A DNA stretch of 64,000 bases from Angiostrongylus vasorum. Taxonomy: Eukaryota > Nematoda > Chromadorea > Rhabditida > Metastrongylidae. A program made the position numbers and the translations under genes. This document shows, piece after piece, positions 39,310-55,300 of this stretch (its first letter is position 1; every line of letters starts with the position of its first letter). Location: NCBI GenBank assembly GCA_018806985.1, contig JADANN010000339.1:744001-808000 (forward strand), given 5' to 3'. The notes under the pieces are model-generated. The model made no database searches. It saw nothing but the letters and a program-made list of their open reading frames with translations, and had not been told where the DNA came from.

Positions 39310-40230
39310 TTCAAAATTGCTCTAACTTCTTCCATCGAACACAAATGACATAAGATATTGTTACATGGGAACTAATTGAGAACGTTTCAACAATAGAAAA
39401 AACTGATGCGGAAGCTTTCCATAACCAAGTCGGTAATGAGTCAGACACCTGTAATAAGTTATGAAGACGACAGGTTTCCGTAGCCTTTGGGCTCAACGTA
39501 GTGTTTAGGGCATAACATGAAGACCACTGATGACCAGTGAAGATTTTCATGAAGACAGAGACTGACAATTACGATAACTTAACACCACGACAATAGCTCC
39601 ATGAAATTAATAAGTGGGGGAAAGAAGAAAGAGATAAGAAGAGCGAAATAGGAGTGAAAAATGATTCCGGTTCTAATTTGCGGTTTCCGTATTCCGGATA
39701 GATGGTCTGGTCAGTCCGGTACGAAATTCGTCCAGGGCTTTGAGCGTATTTAGCGGAACATGTGCTGTCGCGCTAGCCGCGCTGTGACGAGCAATTTTCT
39801 GACAGTTAATCAAAGGTCAAAAAATATGGGGGTTGGCTTTCTCTACAACTCACCACTGTTTTCCATAACTCCAGTATCTTAGAAGCTGAAGACTTGACAA
39901 TTTTGAAAAAAGTTCAATTAACGCTTTAAGACAGTACATGCTGGAACATCAATCGACATCTAATCGGAAGTGACAATGAAAAAAGGTGGAGGTGTGCAGA
40001 ACAATGTGAAAACTACCATGCTTCTCGTCAAAAATTTTGACGAAAGTGAATCGGAGAAAGAAGATAGAAGTGCTGATGGTGTAGTCAGCGATGACTGGAT
40101 CCAGCTGTGTAATGCTTTACAGTCATCGATCACGATCGTTGACCGTAGACAATTTGGTGTGAAAAAAACCGATTTCGCTTGGGTGGACAGAATGAATAGA
40201 TTTTTTAGGGATTATATTGGCTGAAGTGAT
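39310..40230 (+). repeat. Downstream flank of protease unit (copy 2)
   Basis: Sequence shared with the regions after copy 3 (44190-45060), copy 4 (51400-51800) and an orphan at 60560-60870, so it belongs to the duplicated unit. It contains an 84-codon open frame (39970-40224) starting MKKGGG, with an acidic stretch 'ESESEKEDRSADG' and ending 'MNRFFRDYIG'. The other copies of that stretch are interrupted by stops. Whether it is an exon is unknown; no domain was recognised. Confidence 0.5.
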
Positions 40231-40239
40231 AGACAAAGG

Positions 40240-40370
40240 TCTCGAATGTTGTGGTGGAAAGCACGTGAGCGCTCTAATACAGTAATCGTGGGTTCCAAGC
40301 CCAAGTGAGGTTCCGAGTTTTGGTCATATCTCAGGATCCTTCAGATTGCATTTCATATACTAACTCATCA
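40240..40370 (+). repeat. SINE-A plus-arm fragment
   Basis: tRNA-like part with 'gtggtggaaagcacgtgag' (A-box region) and 'cgtgggttccaagccc' (B box), ending 'atctcaggatccttcag'. Confidence 0.6.
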
Positions 40371-40439
40371 TTTCTTTTCCTTCAAGTTTTTCGATTTTTG
40401 ATGAAGAGTAACTTCACAATCTCATATGCGTGAGGAATG

Positions 40440-41480
40440 CACCTTGTTCAGTTCAAAAAATCAGCTTGAAAATTAGACAAAGTCACGTGTGAGCACAAGG
40501 CACTTCTCTCGGTGTTACATTTTTTTGGACCCTCGAAATTTATCCGAAACCTGTGTGATAGTGGTAAATTTTTCTTCAAAGCCTCTGTTGTGTCTTCGTG
40601 CTCTATGCGTGACCAGTGGAGTGCTCTGCTTGACATTAAGCTTTCCAATTAGGTGCCCTTTCACATGGCTGCAAAGTGATCTACTCGTTTTGCCAATGTA
40701 TTCGTCCCCGTACACTTTAAAAGGCGTCAGATGCAATGTACCATAACCGAAGCAATCGTCGTCTTTGCCATTAAAATAAATGGTGCCATGTTGTACATCG
40801 TACATATGCTCATACAAGGTGTTACGAACCAAGTGGCGCTTAGAATGTTCGCGGTGGTTTCGATCACTGCCACCGATTTCTCTAAACTGCGCCTTACATC
40901 TATGCTTATATCGCGATTGCCTGAGTTCGGGTATCTGATTTCGTGTAAAGCATTTGGAGATGAATACTTTGGGAAACGGGTAAACAACTTTACCACCATG
41001 TAAAAAAGAATACCTGATCTGAAACTCACCACACTATACAAGAAGAACTACTCAGAAACTTGAAATAAAATGAAACACCGCACTCGTGGGGCACAATGAC
41101 ATAAAGGAGAAGATTTTGGGGTAAAATTGGTAAATCACTGGATAAAACTCTGTCCGTTTTGGATAAATTCAAAAAATCCTGAAATGAGCTGCAAAGAGGA
41201 GTACCTTGTGATCACGCGTGATCTAGTGCCATACATCAGCGTGACTTTTTCACCTGAGGCAGGTACATTCCGAACCATGCTAGATTCTATGCGGTGACCT
41301 CAACCAAATAACTGGAAGTCTTGCGAAGGACAAGTTGGCGAAAACTTAAAAGAAACTGTTTACTATGCCAATGAAAGTGTATGCATCTTTTTTTCTCCGC
41401 TGAGGTTATTGAGGTGTTTGACTGCGTATCAATTTGACCTTTCCAAGACTCTTCAGAAAGCGAAACCTCAGAAACATTAT
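40440..41480. mobile_element. Penelope-like head-to-head dimer
   Basis: The left arm (about 40440-40905, minus) encodes a degraded GIY-YIG region: 'YGDEYIGKTSRSLCSHVKGH', 'VKQSTPLVTHRARRHNRG'. The right arm (about 40910-41480, plus) restarts at 'gattgcctgagttcggg', passes a tail equivalent to 'NRREECLIITRD', and ends in a 3' terminus with a hammerhead-like motif at 41446-41477. The arms meet at the same place in the coding region as in the other dimers. Confidence 0.7.
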
Positions 41481-41494
41481 AAAAAGGATAAATA

Positions 41495-41775
41495 ATGGAT
41501 AAAGTTTTCGGCCTTGATCAATTCTTGAGGGATGTGCCATGCATTCGACTTCATTAAGCATCGTTTGGAGGTAATTGAATGCATATCTGGCCTTTTAATG
41601 ACTCGCAGTGGCCTACCGATGTATCGAGCCAGTGCTGCTATCCTCCCAGGCAAGTCTGGTACCAATTTGCCGAGCCCGGAGAGATGGAAGGCTTGGTGGG
41701 TTATGGGCGCGGGGATCGATTCCACGTGTGTGTTGCAGAGTGCCTCCGACCACTGTGCCACACGCGCACTTCAGA
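41495..41775 (-). repeat. SINE-C copy, minus orientation
   Basis: Well-preserved reversed copy: 'ttaagcatcgtttggaggt', 'cgcagtggcctaccgatg', 'acaagtctggtaccaattt', 'ggatcgattcc' (B box). It abuts the PLE dimer terminus, and several spurious frames arise from it. Confidence 0.8.
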
Positions 41776-41889
41776 AACATTATATACTGTTAATAAACAG
41801 TCTAATAATAATCTTATGTCTTTTTTTCCAGAAAATTGCAGAAAAATGTTGAGTTGCTGTGTGTTGACTAATATAATACCGACTGCTGC

Positions 41890-42090
41890 AGGAAGCATTG
41901 CTCCCTAAAGTAAACATTCGAGCAGTGCTCCCTCCGCTGGATTCGGCTCCATGCGACAATGAACACCTGTGTTGCGTGAGTGGCCAGCTGTGGACCATCG
42001 ACTCGAAACAATGAATCTCTCAGGCAGGCGAAGGCGCCGAAACGTTAGTTGAACAAAAGTTTGTACCAACCTCGTGCCAGCTCCAGAAAA
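41890..42090 (+). mobile_element. Penelope-like terminus, third subfamily
   Basis: Matches 44690-44885: 'tgcgacaatgaac', 'tgtggaccatcg', then a hammerhead-like motif at 42016-42048 and 'accaacctcgtgccagctc'. It lies immediately upstream of the copy 3 relic. Confidence 0.6.
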
Positions 42091-42104
42091 TTGTTTATTT
42101 TTAA

Positions 42105-42560
42105 TACGGCTGAAATGTGGAACAGCAACTAGAGGTTGCTAACACTACGTTCGGAATAGTCACACAAAAAATCTGGGGATTTCGACCAAGTTGGCAAATA
42201 TCTTCCAATGTTAACGGCCTCGACAATCGCTCCAAAGCACTTTGTTAGATTTTCGAAGGGATAGAATCCTCAGCCTTGCTTTCAGTGTTCTTAAGGTGGA
42301 CCACATTGTGCCACCCCTCATCAGTACCATTGCTCAAGTTGAGACAGTGGTGCTTGAAAGAGTTTGCGAATGATTTTAATGACGTTTAAAAATTAGGAAC
42401 TTTCAAGGCTCACTTGATAGACCACTCCTCACTGTTTGGATGGAGCATCGAGTAGCCGTCGAGAGAGCACCTGGTGGGTTATTCATGTACGGTGCGGTTG
42501 ACACCGTGAACTGCGGACGCCTACCAGCCTTTGCCATCCGTCTCTTATTATCACTTACGG
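42105..42560 (+). pseudogene. Relic of aspartic protease, copy 3 (exons 5-7)
   Basis: Clearly homologous to exons 5, 6 and 7 of the other copies, with collapsed frames. Exon 5 has 'tggaacagcaactagagg', an in-frame stop where others have CTGGTGG or similar, and 'aacactacgttcgg'. Exon 6 has 'ttgtgccacccctcatcag'. Exon 7 has 'ctcactgtttggatggagca' and 'gttgacaccgtgaactgcgg'. Exons 1-4 and 8-10 are missing; a PLE terminus lies just to the left. The uninserted 'aacactacg' shows that the extra C in copy 1 exon 5 is derived. Confidence 0.85.
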
Positions 42561-42654
42561 CTAGTTGCAGCGTAAAAAAGCAAATTTAATCAGAATTTTC
42601 ATTATCTGTCTGTATATTTTGAAAACCGAATTTCCTTTGGCTTCGCTGTAACTA

Positions 42655-43300
42655 ATCATCATGTATTCTTTTACTGATAAGCTAAGACGAGGTTCACAAA
42701 CTACTTTATTCGGCTAACGTTTCAACGTCTTTGTCTTCCTCGAAGCGGTAATCCGGGTCGATGGTCCACAGTCTTTCGTACTCTCGATATGGTGTTTTCG
42801 CTGTCATGTCGAAACAGATCTTCTTCAATGGGTCACCGCTTGAATGAGGCAACCGCACCCCTCAATGCTTTTTTATAATTTTATCAACCTCTTGTTTTCT
42901 TTTTCAATGAAAGAATGCATGTTAATTAGTCGTACCGAGGTTAAAGAATAGTCGGTTTTTGAAACATTGTTACGCTCTATGCAAGCTGATAATGGTACTG
43001 AATTCTGAAGAATGGGTCGTTCAGTGAGGAACAAGTTATCATCAATGGGCAATCACTATCAACAGCAACAGTCCTGTATAAAAAGCGTTGCCAGGTGAGG
43101 TTACCATATTCGGCCATTGCTTAAATGAATGAAGAAGGTCCGTATGGATACGAGGACGGAGACACCGCATTAAGAAGAAGAATGAGTGTACACCAGCGAC
43201 TTGGATCATCGGAATCTGATAAAGACGAAGACGTCGAAACGTTAGCGCAATAAATATGTGGTAACAGGCTGAGACTGACTTTCTATTAACCTAGACATTG
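42655..43300. mobile_element. Inverted pair of Penelope termini
   Basis: A minus terminus (42655-42750, motif 42712-42747, with 'aagacgagg' end) faces a plus terminus (43205-43300, motif 43214-43246). The intervening 450 bp contains no recognised coding sequence. Confidence 0.55.
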
Positions 43301-43324
43301 ATCCAATTATTCTTTAGACTCCTG

Positions 43325-43440
43325 TTCAGCAAACATAAGGTGTTACGTTATTCCTTATTGAAGGAAGAGCTGAAGTTTCGTCAGATTTTGATTCCTCAGA
43401 GCCTGAAGAAGTTTAGTTGACTGCAATCTCGCCAGCCAAG
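43325..43440 (-). mobile_element. Penelope-like terminus
   Basis: Minus-oriented: 'cagcaaacataaggtgtta', 'cttattgaaggaagagctg' and a hammerhead-like motif at 43368-43403. It directly follows the previous inverted pair. Confidence 0.55.
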
Positions 43441-43539
43441 CCCCTCCATATGGACTGAACCATAATCCCACAAAAAATGTTCGTGAGAATCAAGATGATT
43501 TTGCATGCCTTGCTCACGCTCAACAGAAGGGATAATTCC

Positions 43540-44160
43540 TAACGCTCCGGGTACGTCTATCTAGGTCGACAAATTAACATGATAAACTACTTAGCCCCAG
43601 AGTTCAGCAGCAGTAAGCGAGAGGATTGGGCAGCTTTCAAGAGCATCGTGGATGTAGTGAAGAGAAGGGACAACACCCGACTTTTTGCTCATCTTTCCGA
43701 TTCCACAATTCTCCCTGCCTTAACATATGCGTCAGAAACCTGGTTGCTGCGTGAGCAGAGTGGGAGATCAACTCTATAGAATGCGCAGTTGAAAGGACGA
43801 TCCAAGGAGTCTTAGCCGTTTTATTTACTGCCTACTCCTTTTTTTTAATGGCAGGGTATATTGCGAAATATAACTTCGATGATGCTGAGACATGTGCAAA
43901 ACTCCGGACCGCAGGTGTCTACGGCTAGGAAGGAACGCGCTGTTGTCCTTTCCGGGGAGTAACGCCTTCACCATTACACCATGCGGGTCCTTCGTTTCAC
44001 CTGACTCTCAGCTAGTTCAAGGAGTATTCCGTATCACGCAGTTGAGAGAAGGGATCAGAAGCTCCAACCTACGTCAACGATCCAAAATCGAAGACGCGGC
44101 TCTGTACGTCAAACTATCGAAGACAAGGTGAACCGGTCGCGTAATGAGTGTAAACGACAA
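43540..44160 (+). mobile_element. RTE-type LINE C-terminal fragment split by a SINE-A
   Basis: The left part encodes 'YVYLGRQINMINYLAPEFS', 'EDWAAFKSIVDVVKRRDNTR' and 'LPALTYASETW', the connection domain of RTE-like reverse transcriptases. The right part resumes at about 44018 with 'RITQLREGIRSSNLRQRSKI' and 'EDAALYVKLSKTR'. A family A SINE (43811-44017) separates them. Catalytic domains are absent. Confidence 0.8.
43811..44017 (-). repeat. SINE-A insertion in an RTE element, 8-bp target duplication
   Basis: Minus-oriented family A ('attgcgaaatataacttcg' to 'ctctcagctagtt') flanked by CAAGGAGT at 43803-43810 and 44018-44025. Removing it restores the order of the LINE protein motifs, which dates the SINE after the LINE. 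Confidence 0.85.
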
Positions 44161-44189
44161 CCAAAGGACAAGGGCTGCTATTCACTGGT

Positions 44190-45060
44190 TCGACGTTCAA
44201 CATGAACAACATGAAAGCCTCGGTGAGCAGTAAAGAATTCCATGAACACTGTGACCGAAAATTACGACAATTCAAGAAAATGACAACATGGCCATGTAAT
44301 TCATAAGTGAGAGAAGAGGAGCCAAAGAAGAGACTGAGATAACCGTGGTTCCAATTTGCGGACAACTTCAGCCATTCAAGCACAGAGAAAAATATTTATT
44401 ATTGCTATAATCTTCTTGTCAGTCTTTTCAAGTACTTCTTTGTATCATAAAAACCGATTTTCATTAAACGTCGGTAACAATATCCAATAATGTTTCGAAA
44501 TAATTGAGGTGGCAAGAGGTTAACATAAAGATTTTAGTCGGCTAACGTTTCAGCTCCTTAGGGTATCGATTGCCAAGCCACGTTCGTCATATGAACTACT
44601 ACCTCCTGCAGGATGTATTGCCCTTCAAAACGAAGATCAAATTGGTGACTGGAACCGATCAACACTAGTTCTGTATAGAAGGCCACCGCCGCGTGATGTT
44701 CTGAACAGGAACGGTGCTTCATGTATTGGATTCGATGCGATGCGAGAACGAACACGGCTTAGCAGCAGCGACCAATTGTGGACCATCGGCTCGGATTCAC
44801 GCGGCTCTGAGGAAGGCGAGGGAATCCACCGAAACGTTAGTCAAATGAAAGTTTTATACCAACTTCGTGTCAGCTCAATCAGTAGGAAATTATAGTTTGA
44901 GAAGGGTTAATTGGAGAATGAGGATGAAACTGTTGATGATGCAGTCAGTGATGAATGATCTAACAATGTAATGTCTCACAGATATCGACCACAATTTCCG
45001 GTCACAGTCAGTTTGTGTAACTGCATATTTTGCTTCGATACATAGAAGCAATGGATTTTT
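44190..45060 (+). repeat. Downstream flank of protease unit (copy 3)
   Basis: Matches 39480-40230 in two pieces: 'attacgacaattcaag', 'taattcataagtgagag' (44190-44360), and 'gttgatgatgcagtcagtga' to 'atggatttttgtgga' (44890-45060). A PLE-terminus inverted pair (44520-44885) lies between them. Confidence 0.5.
44520..44885. mobile_element. Inverted pair of Penelope termini
   Basis: A minus terminus (from 44520, degenerate motif 44540-44570) faces a plus terminus (to 44885, motif 44802-44843 followed by 'accaacttcgtgtcagctc'). It splits the duplicated downstream flank of the protease unit. Confidence 0.55.
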
Positions 45061-45399
45061 GTGGATTAATTATAGCTGACATTTAGGACCTTATCGCTAT
45101 CGAGACGAGCTGGAGTGGGCGGATTGTTAAGCTGCTGCGATGTTAATCGATTTTTATGCTGTGCGTTGCAGCCACACCGTACCTAAAGTTTGAGTAACTA
45201 AACCCTCGGGTGTTTTTTGATGTACCCGTGCAAGGAAAATTTTGTAGTGGATATGGCCGGTCGATCAAATATTATTGACCGACACACCGCAATTCATTGC
45301 GACTCAGTGGTCGAATAATAAGTTTGGTAGAATAGCGATCAGTTACTCGAACAGTTATTGCTGTGTGAATTGTAGTACCTGAGCCTAGAAAGTGGATTT
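45061..45399. other. Unassigned spacer
   Basis: No gene or named repeat recognised. Confidence 0.4.
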
Positions 45400-46395
45400 G
45401 TGGCGTGAGTTCGACTGAGTTCTGTAGTCAACAGGTGTTACTCTTGAACGTTTGAGGAGCTGTAAATCAGAACCATGAAACTCAGATTGCAGTGACAAGA
45501 TTCTACAATAGATTAGCAGGCTATGGTTTCCAAATGAACCCATGACGTCAGGTGCTGATCAAGAATCTTGCAACCTGATTTGCTCCTTTGTACGAAGTTC
45601 CACACAATGACAAGTCGGTTCCATGTATCCTTTAGCGGCGTTTACCTCAAACACATGTGATTAGACCTCTAAACAAAACAATTGGAGTATACGACTAGTA
45701 CAAAACTACATTTCCAGTAAAACAGTAGCTCCTGTAACATATTGTTGAAATAATATGAGGAACAAATGAGATATAGAATACAACTCAACTGAGGAGAGGA
45801 AACGGAAAGTGGCACTGGAAGGAAAGATAAATAGAAATGGCTATTTGCGACATCTCGATGCCTCGTGAAGACAGAGGCTGTTGAGGTGGGAGTGTTTTTG
45901 TAGCCACATGTGAGTATTTGAACAGATTACAAAGCTCTTAACCAGCCACTGGTTTTTTATAGTGTACAGGTGCAAGAATACAAAGACATTATAAAACACT
46001 TTCTAGTCAGGAACACAGCATGTAGATGAGCAGGTTGCTAGTGGGCAATTTAAAGAGCAGAATGGAAGTGCATGAGGGCATAGGGAACGTTCTCTACTTT
46101 ATGGTGAATACGCGGCAGTTGTTTTTTATGAGCGCCTGAAAATGCACAGGTATCTCAGGATGCTGGGAAAAACAAGCTTCAACCAATATTCATGATGTTA
46201 GTGTGAAGTGGCACTTCGTAAAGTTCCAGTCTGATCTCACACATGTACCTGACAAATTTCATGGAGGACGCTTGCAATGTAAAGAAATTATTGAAAGAAG
46301 AGCACTAAATGGATCTGACGACGTTAGCTCAGTATGAGCTCATGTGTACCTTTACAAAGCCTAACGTTAAAAAAATGACAGCCGTTCTCCGCTAT
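45400..46395 (+). repeat. Duplicated upstream flank of protease copies 4 and 5
   Basis: Collinear with 62620-63340. Shared words include 'gctat(g/a)gtttcca', 'tagccac(a/g)(t/c)g(t/c)gagta', 'accagccactgg/taaccattgg', 'tgagc(a/t)ggttg' and 'catgatgtta/taatgatgtta'. It shows that copies 4 and 5 arose by duplication of a segment that begins at least 1.3 kb before the gene. Confidence 0.6.
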
Positions 46396-46630
46396 CTATT
46401 CTCTTCACGAATTGTACTTGTTCATGCAATTAACAACGTTGTTTTCAATCAAAATTCTGTCATGAGTACTAAGGAACAAAGTCAAGTACAGCAGAGAATG
46501 TACTTTTGGTTGTAAACATGTTGTCTAGCAGGTCAATTGAATGATTCCAGTTGATCGCCTATAAAAGCGGCTAGCGATAAGATTTCAATTTACAGCAGCA
46601 TTAGTGGTTCTTGGCATTCTAACTGATATC
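46396..46630 (+). promoter_or_regulatory. Promoter of aspartic protease copy 4
   Basis: TATAAAAG at 46560-46567, GCGATAAGA (GATA site) at 46574-46582 and a perfect forkhead-type GTAAACA near 46512-46518. The conserved context 'gtacttttggttgtaaacat' reads the same in copy 5. The start codon follows about 190 bp after the TATA box. Confidence 0.65.
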
Positions 46631-46759
46631 AAAAGCACTTTTCCATCGCCTTCATAAGTTGTGGTAATTGAAATGGGACCTGAATTTTTTTGGATTTGAA
46701 TTTCGAACGCTCGCAATCCCAGGTGGGTTTCAAGTAAAAAAGTCACTTTATTGCTTAAG

Positions 46760-51212
<4,453 letters not shown>

Positions 51213-51399
51213 AAAAATCATCGTCACAAAAAAAAAGACAAAAGCAAATATGCCACGTGAAGTCTAAAAATGATTATTATAGCAGAATAAACCTCGCAGA
51301 GCCTCCTTTGTAGCAAAGTTTACGCTTTCAGTTTAAAATGGTACGGTTATTTGTGGATAAATGAACGCCTTGCACCTCTCAGAATTCATGAAAGACTGT

Positions 51400-51800
51400 T
51401 CTAGAACGTGCCGAAATATTACCACCATCTACTTCAGTATGTCGGAAAGCAGATGTGTCGGACATTTGTTATGAGTTATAAAGGCGACAGCTTCTTCAAG
51501 CGTTTGAGCACAACGGAATGTGTGGGGTACAATGGGCAGATCAACGTTGACCAGCAAGGATTTTCATGAAGATCCTTGGTAGAAATTACGGTGATCTAGG
51601 GTCACGATAACGAGGCGGTGAAATTAACGAGTGAGGAGAGAGAAGAGGAATGACAGCAGAGAAAATGTGAAGAAGAAACTATTACAAATGAACGAGAAAA
51701 CTTGTCTACTACAATGTTTCTGAAAAAGCAACTTTCTGAAACACCTATTTGTGTACGTTTTCAAGCTAACCACTTAAGACCTTACGATATCGATCTTTTC
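51400..51800 (+). repeat. Downstream flank of protease unit (copy 4)
   Basis: Similar to 39310-39650 and 45065-45110: 'gttatgagttataaaggcga', 'gaagattttcatgaagac'-like words, 'gaaattaacgagtgaggaga', 'agaccttacgatatcga'. No coding sequence is intact. Confidence 0.5.
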
Positions 51801-51894
51801 CTTATTTGTTGTTTTATTTAAGAGCTAGTAGTTGTTTCCTTCGTCTTATCCTATGCACCATTGGTTTCCATTCCGTTCATCACAACAGCCAGTA

Positions 51895-52440
51895 GTATAA
51901 CTTTAATGATGCTGAGATGTTTGCAAAACTCCGGATCGCAGGTGTTTTCAGTGGGGAACGAACGCGTTATTACCTTTTCCGGAGAGTAACGCGTTCACCA
52001 CCACACCATGCGGGTCCCTTCGTTTCGCCTGTCTCTCAGCTAGTTCTATCGATTTCTGCCGTCAGCAAGCACTTGTCAGCAGGATTGATCTGGCGAGTCC
52101 AAATCGACAATGGGCCCAGTTAAGTTGAGGCTATAGTTACAACCAGAGTCAAAATTGTCTGCTTTTCTCAGCCTCACCTTAACTAGGGCCATTGACGATT
52201 TGGGCTCGCTAGATCAATCCCGCTGACGGGTGCTTGCTTATGGCACTGGTCGATAAAACTAGCAGAGAGACAGACGAAACGAAGGATCCGCATGGTGTGC
52301 TGGTGAGCGCGTTAGCCCCCGTAAAGTGCAATAACGCGTTCGTTCCCCACCGCAGACACCTGCGATGCGGAGTTTTGCAAATATCTCAGCATCATGGAGT
52401 TATATTTCGCAACATACCCTGCCATTAGAAAGAGTAAGCA
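51895..52440. repeat. SINE-A fold-back with long arms
   Basis: The largest inverted unit of the family. The minus arm is 51900 to about 52155 and the plus arm about 52170-52440, each about 250 bp. Both contain the tRNA-like segment ('gcgttcaccaccacaccatg' on the left; 'aataacgcgttcgttcc' on the right) and 'gatcaatcccgctgac' or its complement. As RNA it would form a long near-perfect hairpin. Confidence 0.8.
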
Positions 52441-52694
52441 GGGAAATAATAAGTTAAAATAGCCCGTAATCTTCCTCCGCGGTTAAACACCCTCCGGGCG
52501 GAAAATGTTTAATGGCTTCCTTTCTTCACCAGCCTTTATAATATTGAACATCTAACATAATCATTTGATATGAGCTAGAAATAAATAAAGAATGACTGCA
52601 GGGAGTTACAATTATCACTAAAGCTGACATCGATATTTCAACAGCGTTCACTCTTTCGTTGACTTTTTGTTTAACAATACGTTTGTAGTGAAGA

Positions 52695-53480
52695 ATGAAA
52701 CAACTGTTAACCATTAGTGCATGGTATGACCGTCTATGTGAAACAACAAATTGCGTAATTTGCCCTTACGGCAGGGACGGTGATTGCATGAGTTCAGGTA
52801 CGGTATACCTGATCTCTTGTAATAATTGCGGAGATGAATATATTGAAGAAACGCGCGGACCTTTATGTAGCCGCATAAAAGAACACCTGGATGGCAAACG
52901 AAAAGCAAGACAAAGTACCCCACTAGGCACGCATAGGATACAGAAGCATAGCGGACACGATTTTGAAAGTAGAAGTCAATATCCTTGCACAGGAGACTAA
53001 AACACCAGCGCGAAAACTTCTCGAGGCTTTTTTTGGATATATGCCAAAAAACCCTACAATGAATGGAGGGAAGAATGCCCAGAGGTCACACGCGACCTGA
53101 CCCCGTATGTTCGCATCAATTTCTGATGTGGGATGGTGCAGTCATCAACCATATGCGACTATAATCAGCTGTTCTAACCTTCCTCATTGGAAGTAACGAA
53201 AAAAAAGCGGTGAGTTTCTCGAGAAGCTGTGGATCATGTAATTGCCATAGAGTTTTTCGTCTTTTTGTGAGTGTTATTGAAGCGTTTGGCCTAGCAAATT
53301 GTAAATCAGTATACCCTTCCAGGCTCTGAAAGAAGGCGATACTGCTGAAACGTCAGCTACTGTTGTATTGTATTGTGTTTTTCCATGGAAGTAAATGTAT
53401 GCTGTTTAACAACCTCACGACTGCTGAACAAGAAAACGACGCATTCATATTCCATTGCCGAGGTTAACAGAAAGTCGATT
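52695..53480 (+). mobile_element. Penelope-like element, GIY-YIG domain and 3' end
   Basis: Plus strand, single arm: 'YDRLCETTNCVICPYGRDGD', 'CMSSGTVYLISCNNCGDEYI', 'RIKEHLDGKRKARQSTPLGT', 'HRIQKHSGHDFE'. Then the frame breaks, but 'NEWREECPEVTRDLTP' can still be read. The terminus carries a hammerhead-like motif at 53322-53357. In the second cysteine-rich block the usual GETGRPL reads EETRGPL. The RT domain is absent. Confidence 0.8.
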
Positions 53481-54365
53481 CTGGGAACTGTTAGTCCATA
53501 GTTCCGATAGAAACACTTTCTAACTGAAAACGCTAAATTCTATGAGTTCAGGTGGAAGCAGTAGATTTATGCTGAGAAGTAATAGTAGAAATCCTTACCT
53601 TCATTGCCAACCGAAAGAATTCCACTCGCAAAACAGCAAGCCTGCATTCCGATCCACGAAGACCAATCGTGGCTTGTAGAGCTGAGTGTACCTTTATCAG
53701 ACGAAAATTCTCATGTCATAACTGAACCCACATCGAAACACGATTATTTCGATGGATGACGATGTATACAAAAAGGTGAACGAAAAGACTAGAAGAATAA
53801 TGAAGGTAATGAAGGGAACAAGATAAAGTGTTCAATGTTGATCGTCCCTTAGGGATGCCTCATAATCTCGATTTCACAGGATATGGCAGAGATGATCATG
53901 CATATTCGGTTTATACAACGACTCCCGTTGTCATATCGACGTAATAAATTAGTGATTTTATCTGCTAGCTATGTCAGATAACAAATTTCTGGCTCAGGAA
54001 GGTGAGAAGCTTGGTTAGCCTAGAACACATGTTTTAACCAGCGAGCACATGCACAGCAGTGGACCTGCACAACGCTGCACGCGCCTTTCTAACTAGATTA
54101 GTTAACGATTCTGAGAACCTCTATAGCTTGTTATCTCATAACGACGATGAGTAAACCTAGGGCTGATGTTTTGCATGTAGCACCTATTTCAAATGGAGGC
54201 AGGTTTCGGCTGAGAAGGAGAACAGCATTTCGATCCGAATTGTCAAATAGGAGTAGGGCTCACGACAACATTTAGCGTAAAACATAGCTCACGACAGTCA
54301 GATTTTCATAGCTTCTGGGTAGGACGACGCCTGATGTCACGTCGGCAATAAAATTCATACACCCT
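53481..54365. other. Unassigned spacer
   Basis: No gene or named repeat recognised; no long frame. Confidence 0.4.
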
Positions 54366-54369
54366 AACT

Positions 54370-55300
54370 GATGACAACACTTATTTCTGTTCAATAAAAC
54401 TCTGGAATTCTTAAGGCGATGAAGTCATTGAAGGAAGTTCCAGTTTCGGAATGGTTCCCGATGAATTTCTGGGACGGAAAGTTGTCGAGCTGGCGGTGGC
54501 GGGTAAGCTAGTGTCACACGAGTATAGTGAGTGAATAAAGCAGAATTTCATAGTTCAGCTCGTTCAACTTTTGCAGTTTCGGTTGTACGAGGTTTAGCCT
54601 TTAGTTATCGTGCAGGAGAATTGGTCCCCTTTCGCTAACCAATGCTGCACGCAACCGCTGAAGATGCCTGCTTGTTTCGACGATTTGCTGAACATAATTT
54701 TTTTGTCGTATTCAAGATGCCTTGAAGAGCAGAGCAACAAACGGCCAGCGTGCTCTTCGGTCCAATTGTAGCTTCAGGTAAAGTTGCGAAGATTCGTCGG
54801 ACTCTAATCACTGAGATGATCGTCTCATTCGTCGTAGAGGATCCAATTCTCGTCTCACTTCACAAAAGACGGTCAAAAGACGGGTCGTTCTTCTTACGCA
54901 GAAAGGGCGCAGACGATACTTCAAAGCGACGAATTTCCTGCTTTTCATTCTATTTGTACAGGACAAAATTGTCAAGCTTCATAGAATTTTAAGTTTTTTA
55001 GAGACTTGAAGAAGTTTACTCCAAGTCCATCTGCAAGTTTCCAAACAAATGTGCATGTATTTGTTTCCAGGAAAGCCTTGCCGATGTCCTGCAACTTGTA
55101 GCAAATCACTGGTTAAATGGTAATTTAGATAGTGAAGCAACTAATTAGGTGAATAGTCGTTGCTGTCTGATTTGTAGCCCCCCGATTCTCGAATATGGGA
55201 TTTGTGTCATAAACTCAACTAGGAGCTCATCGTCATCGAAAGGCAGAAGGATATCCACGACCTCCTTCATCTTCAAAATCGATTTAGTGACGACGAAAAA
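54370..55300 (-). mobile_element. mariner-family transposase remnant
   Basis: The minus strand has, from right to left, 'DFEDEGGRG(Y/R)PSAF', the typical mariner linker after the DNA-binding region; then 'LRKKNDPSFDRLL', the lead into the first catalytic aspartate; and a C-terminal 'SFNDFIALRIPEFY'. Many stops and frame changes occur, so it is inactive. It is the same class as 2250-3080 but in a different state of decay. Confidence 0.7.

Noticed and set aside
41532..41908. Overlapping frames of about 100 codons on the plus strand
   Set aside because: They translate the antisense of a SINE-C copy; the same residues recur at 24499 and 34580 in other copies.
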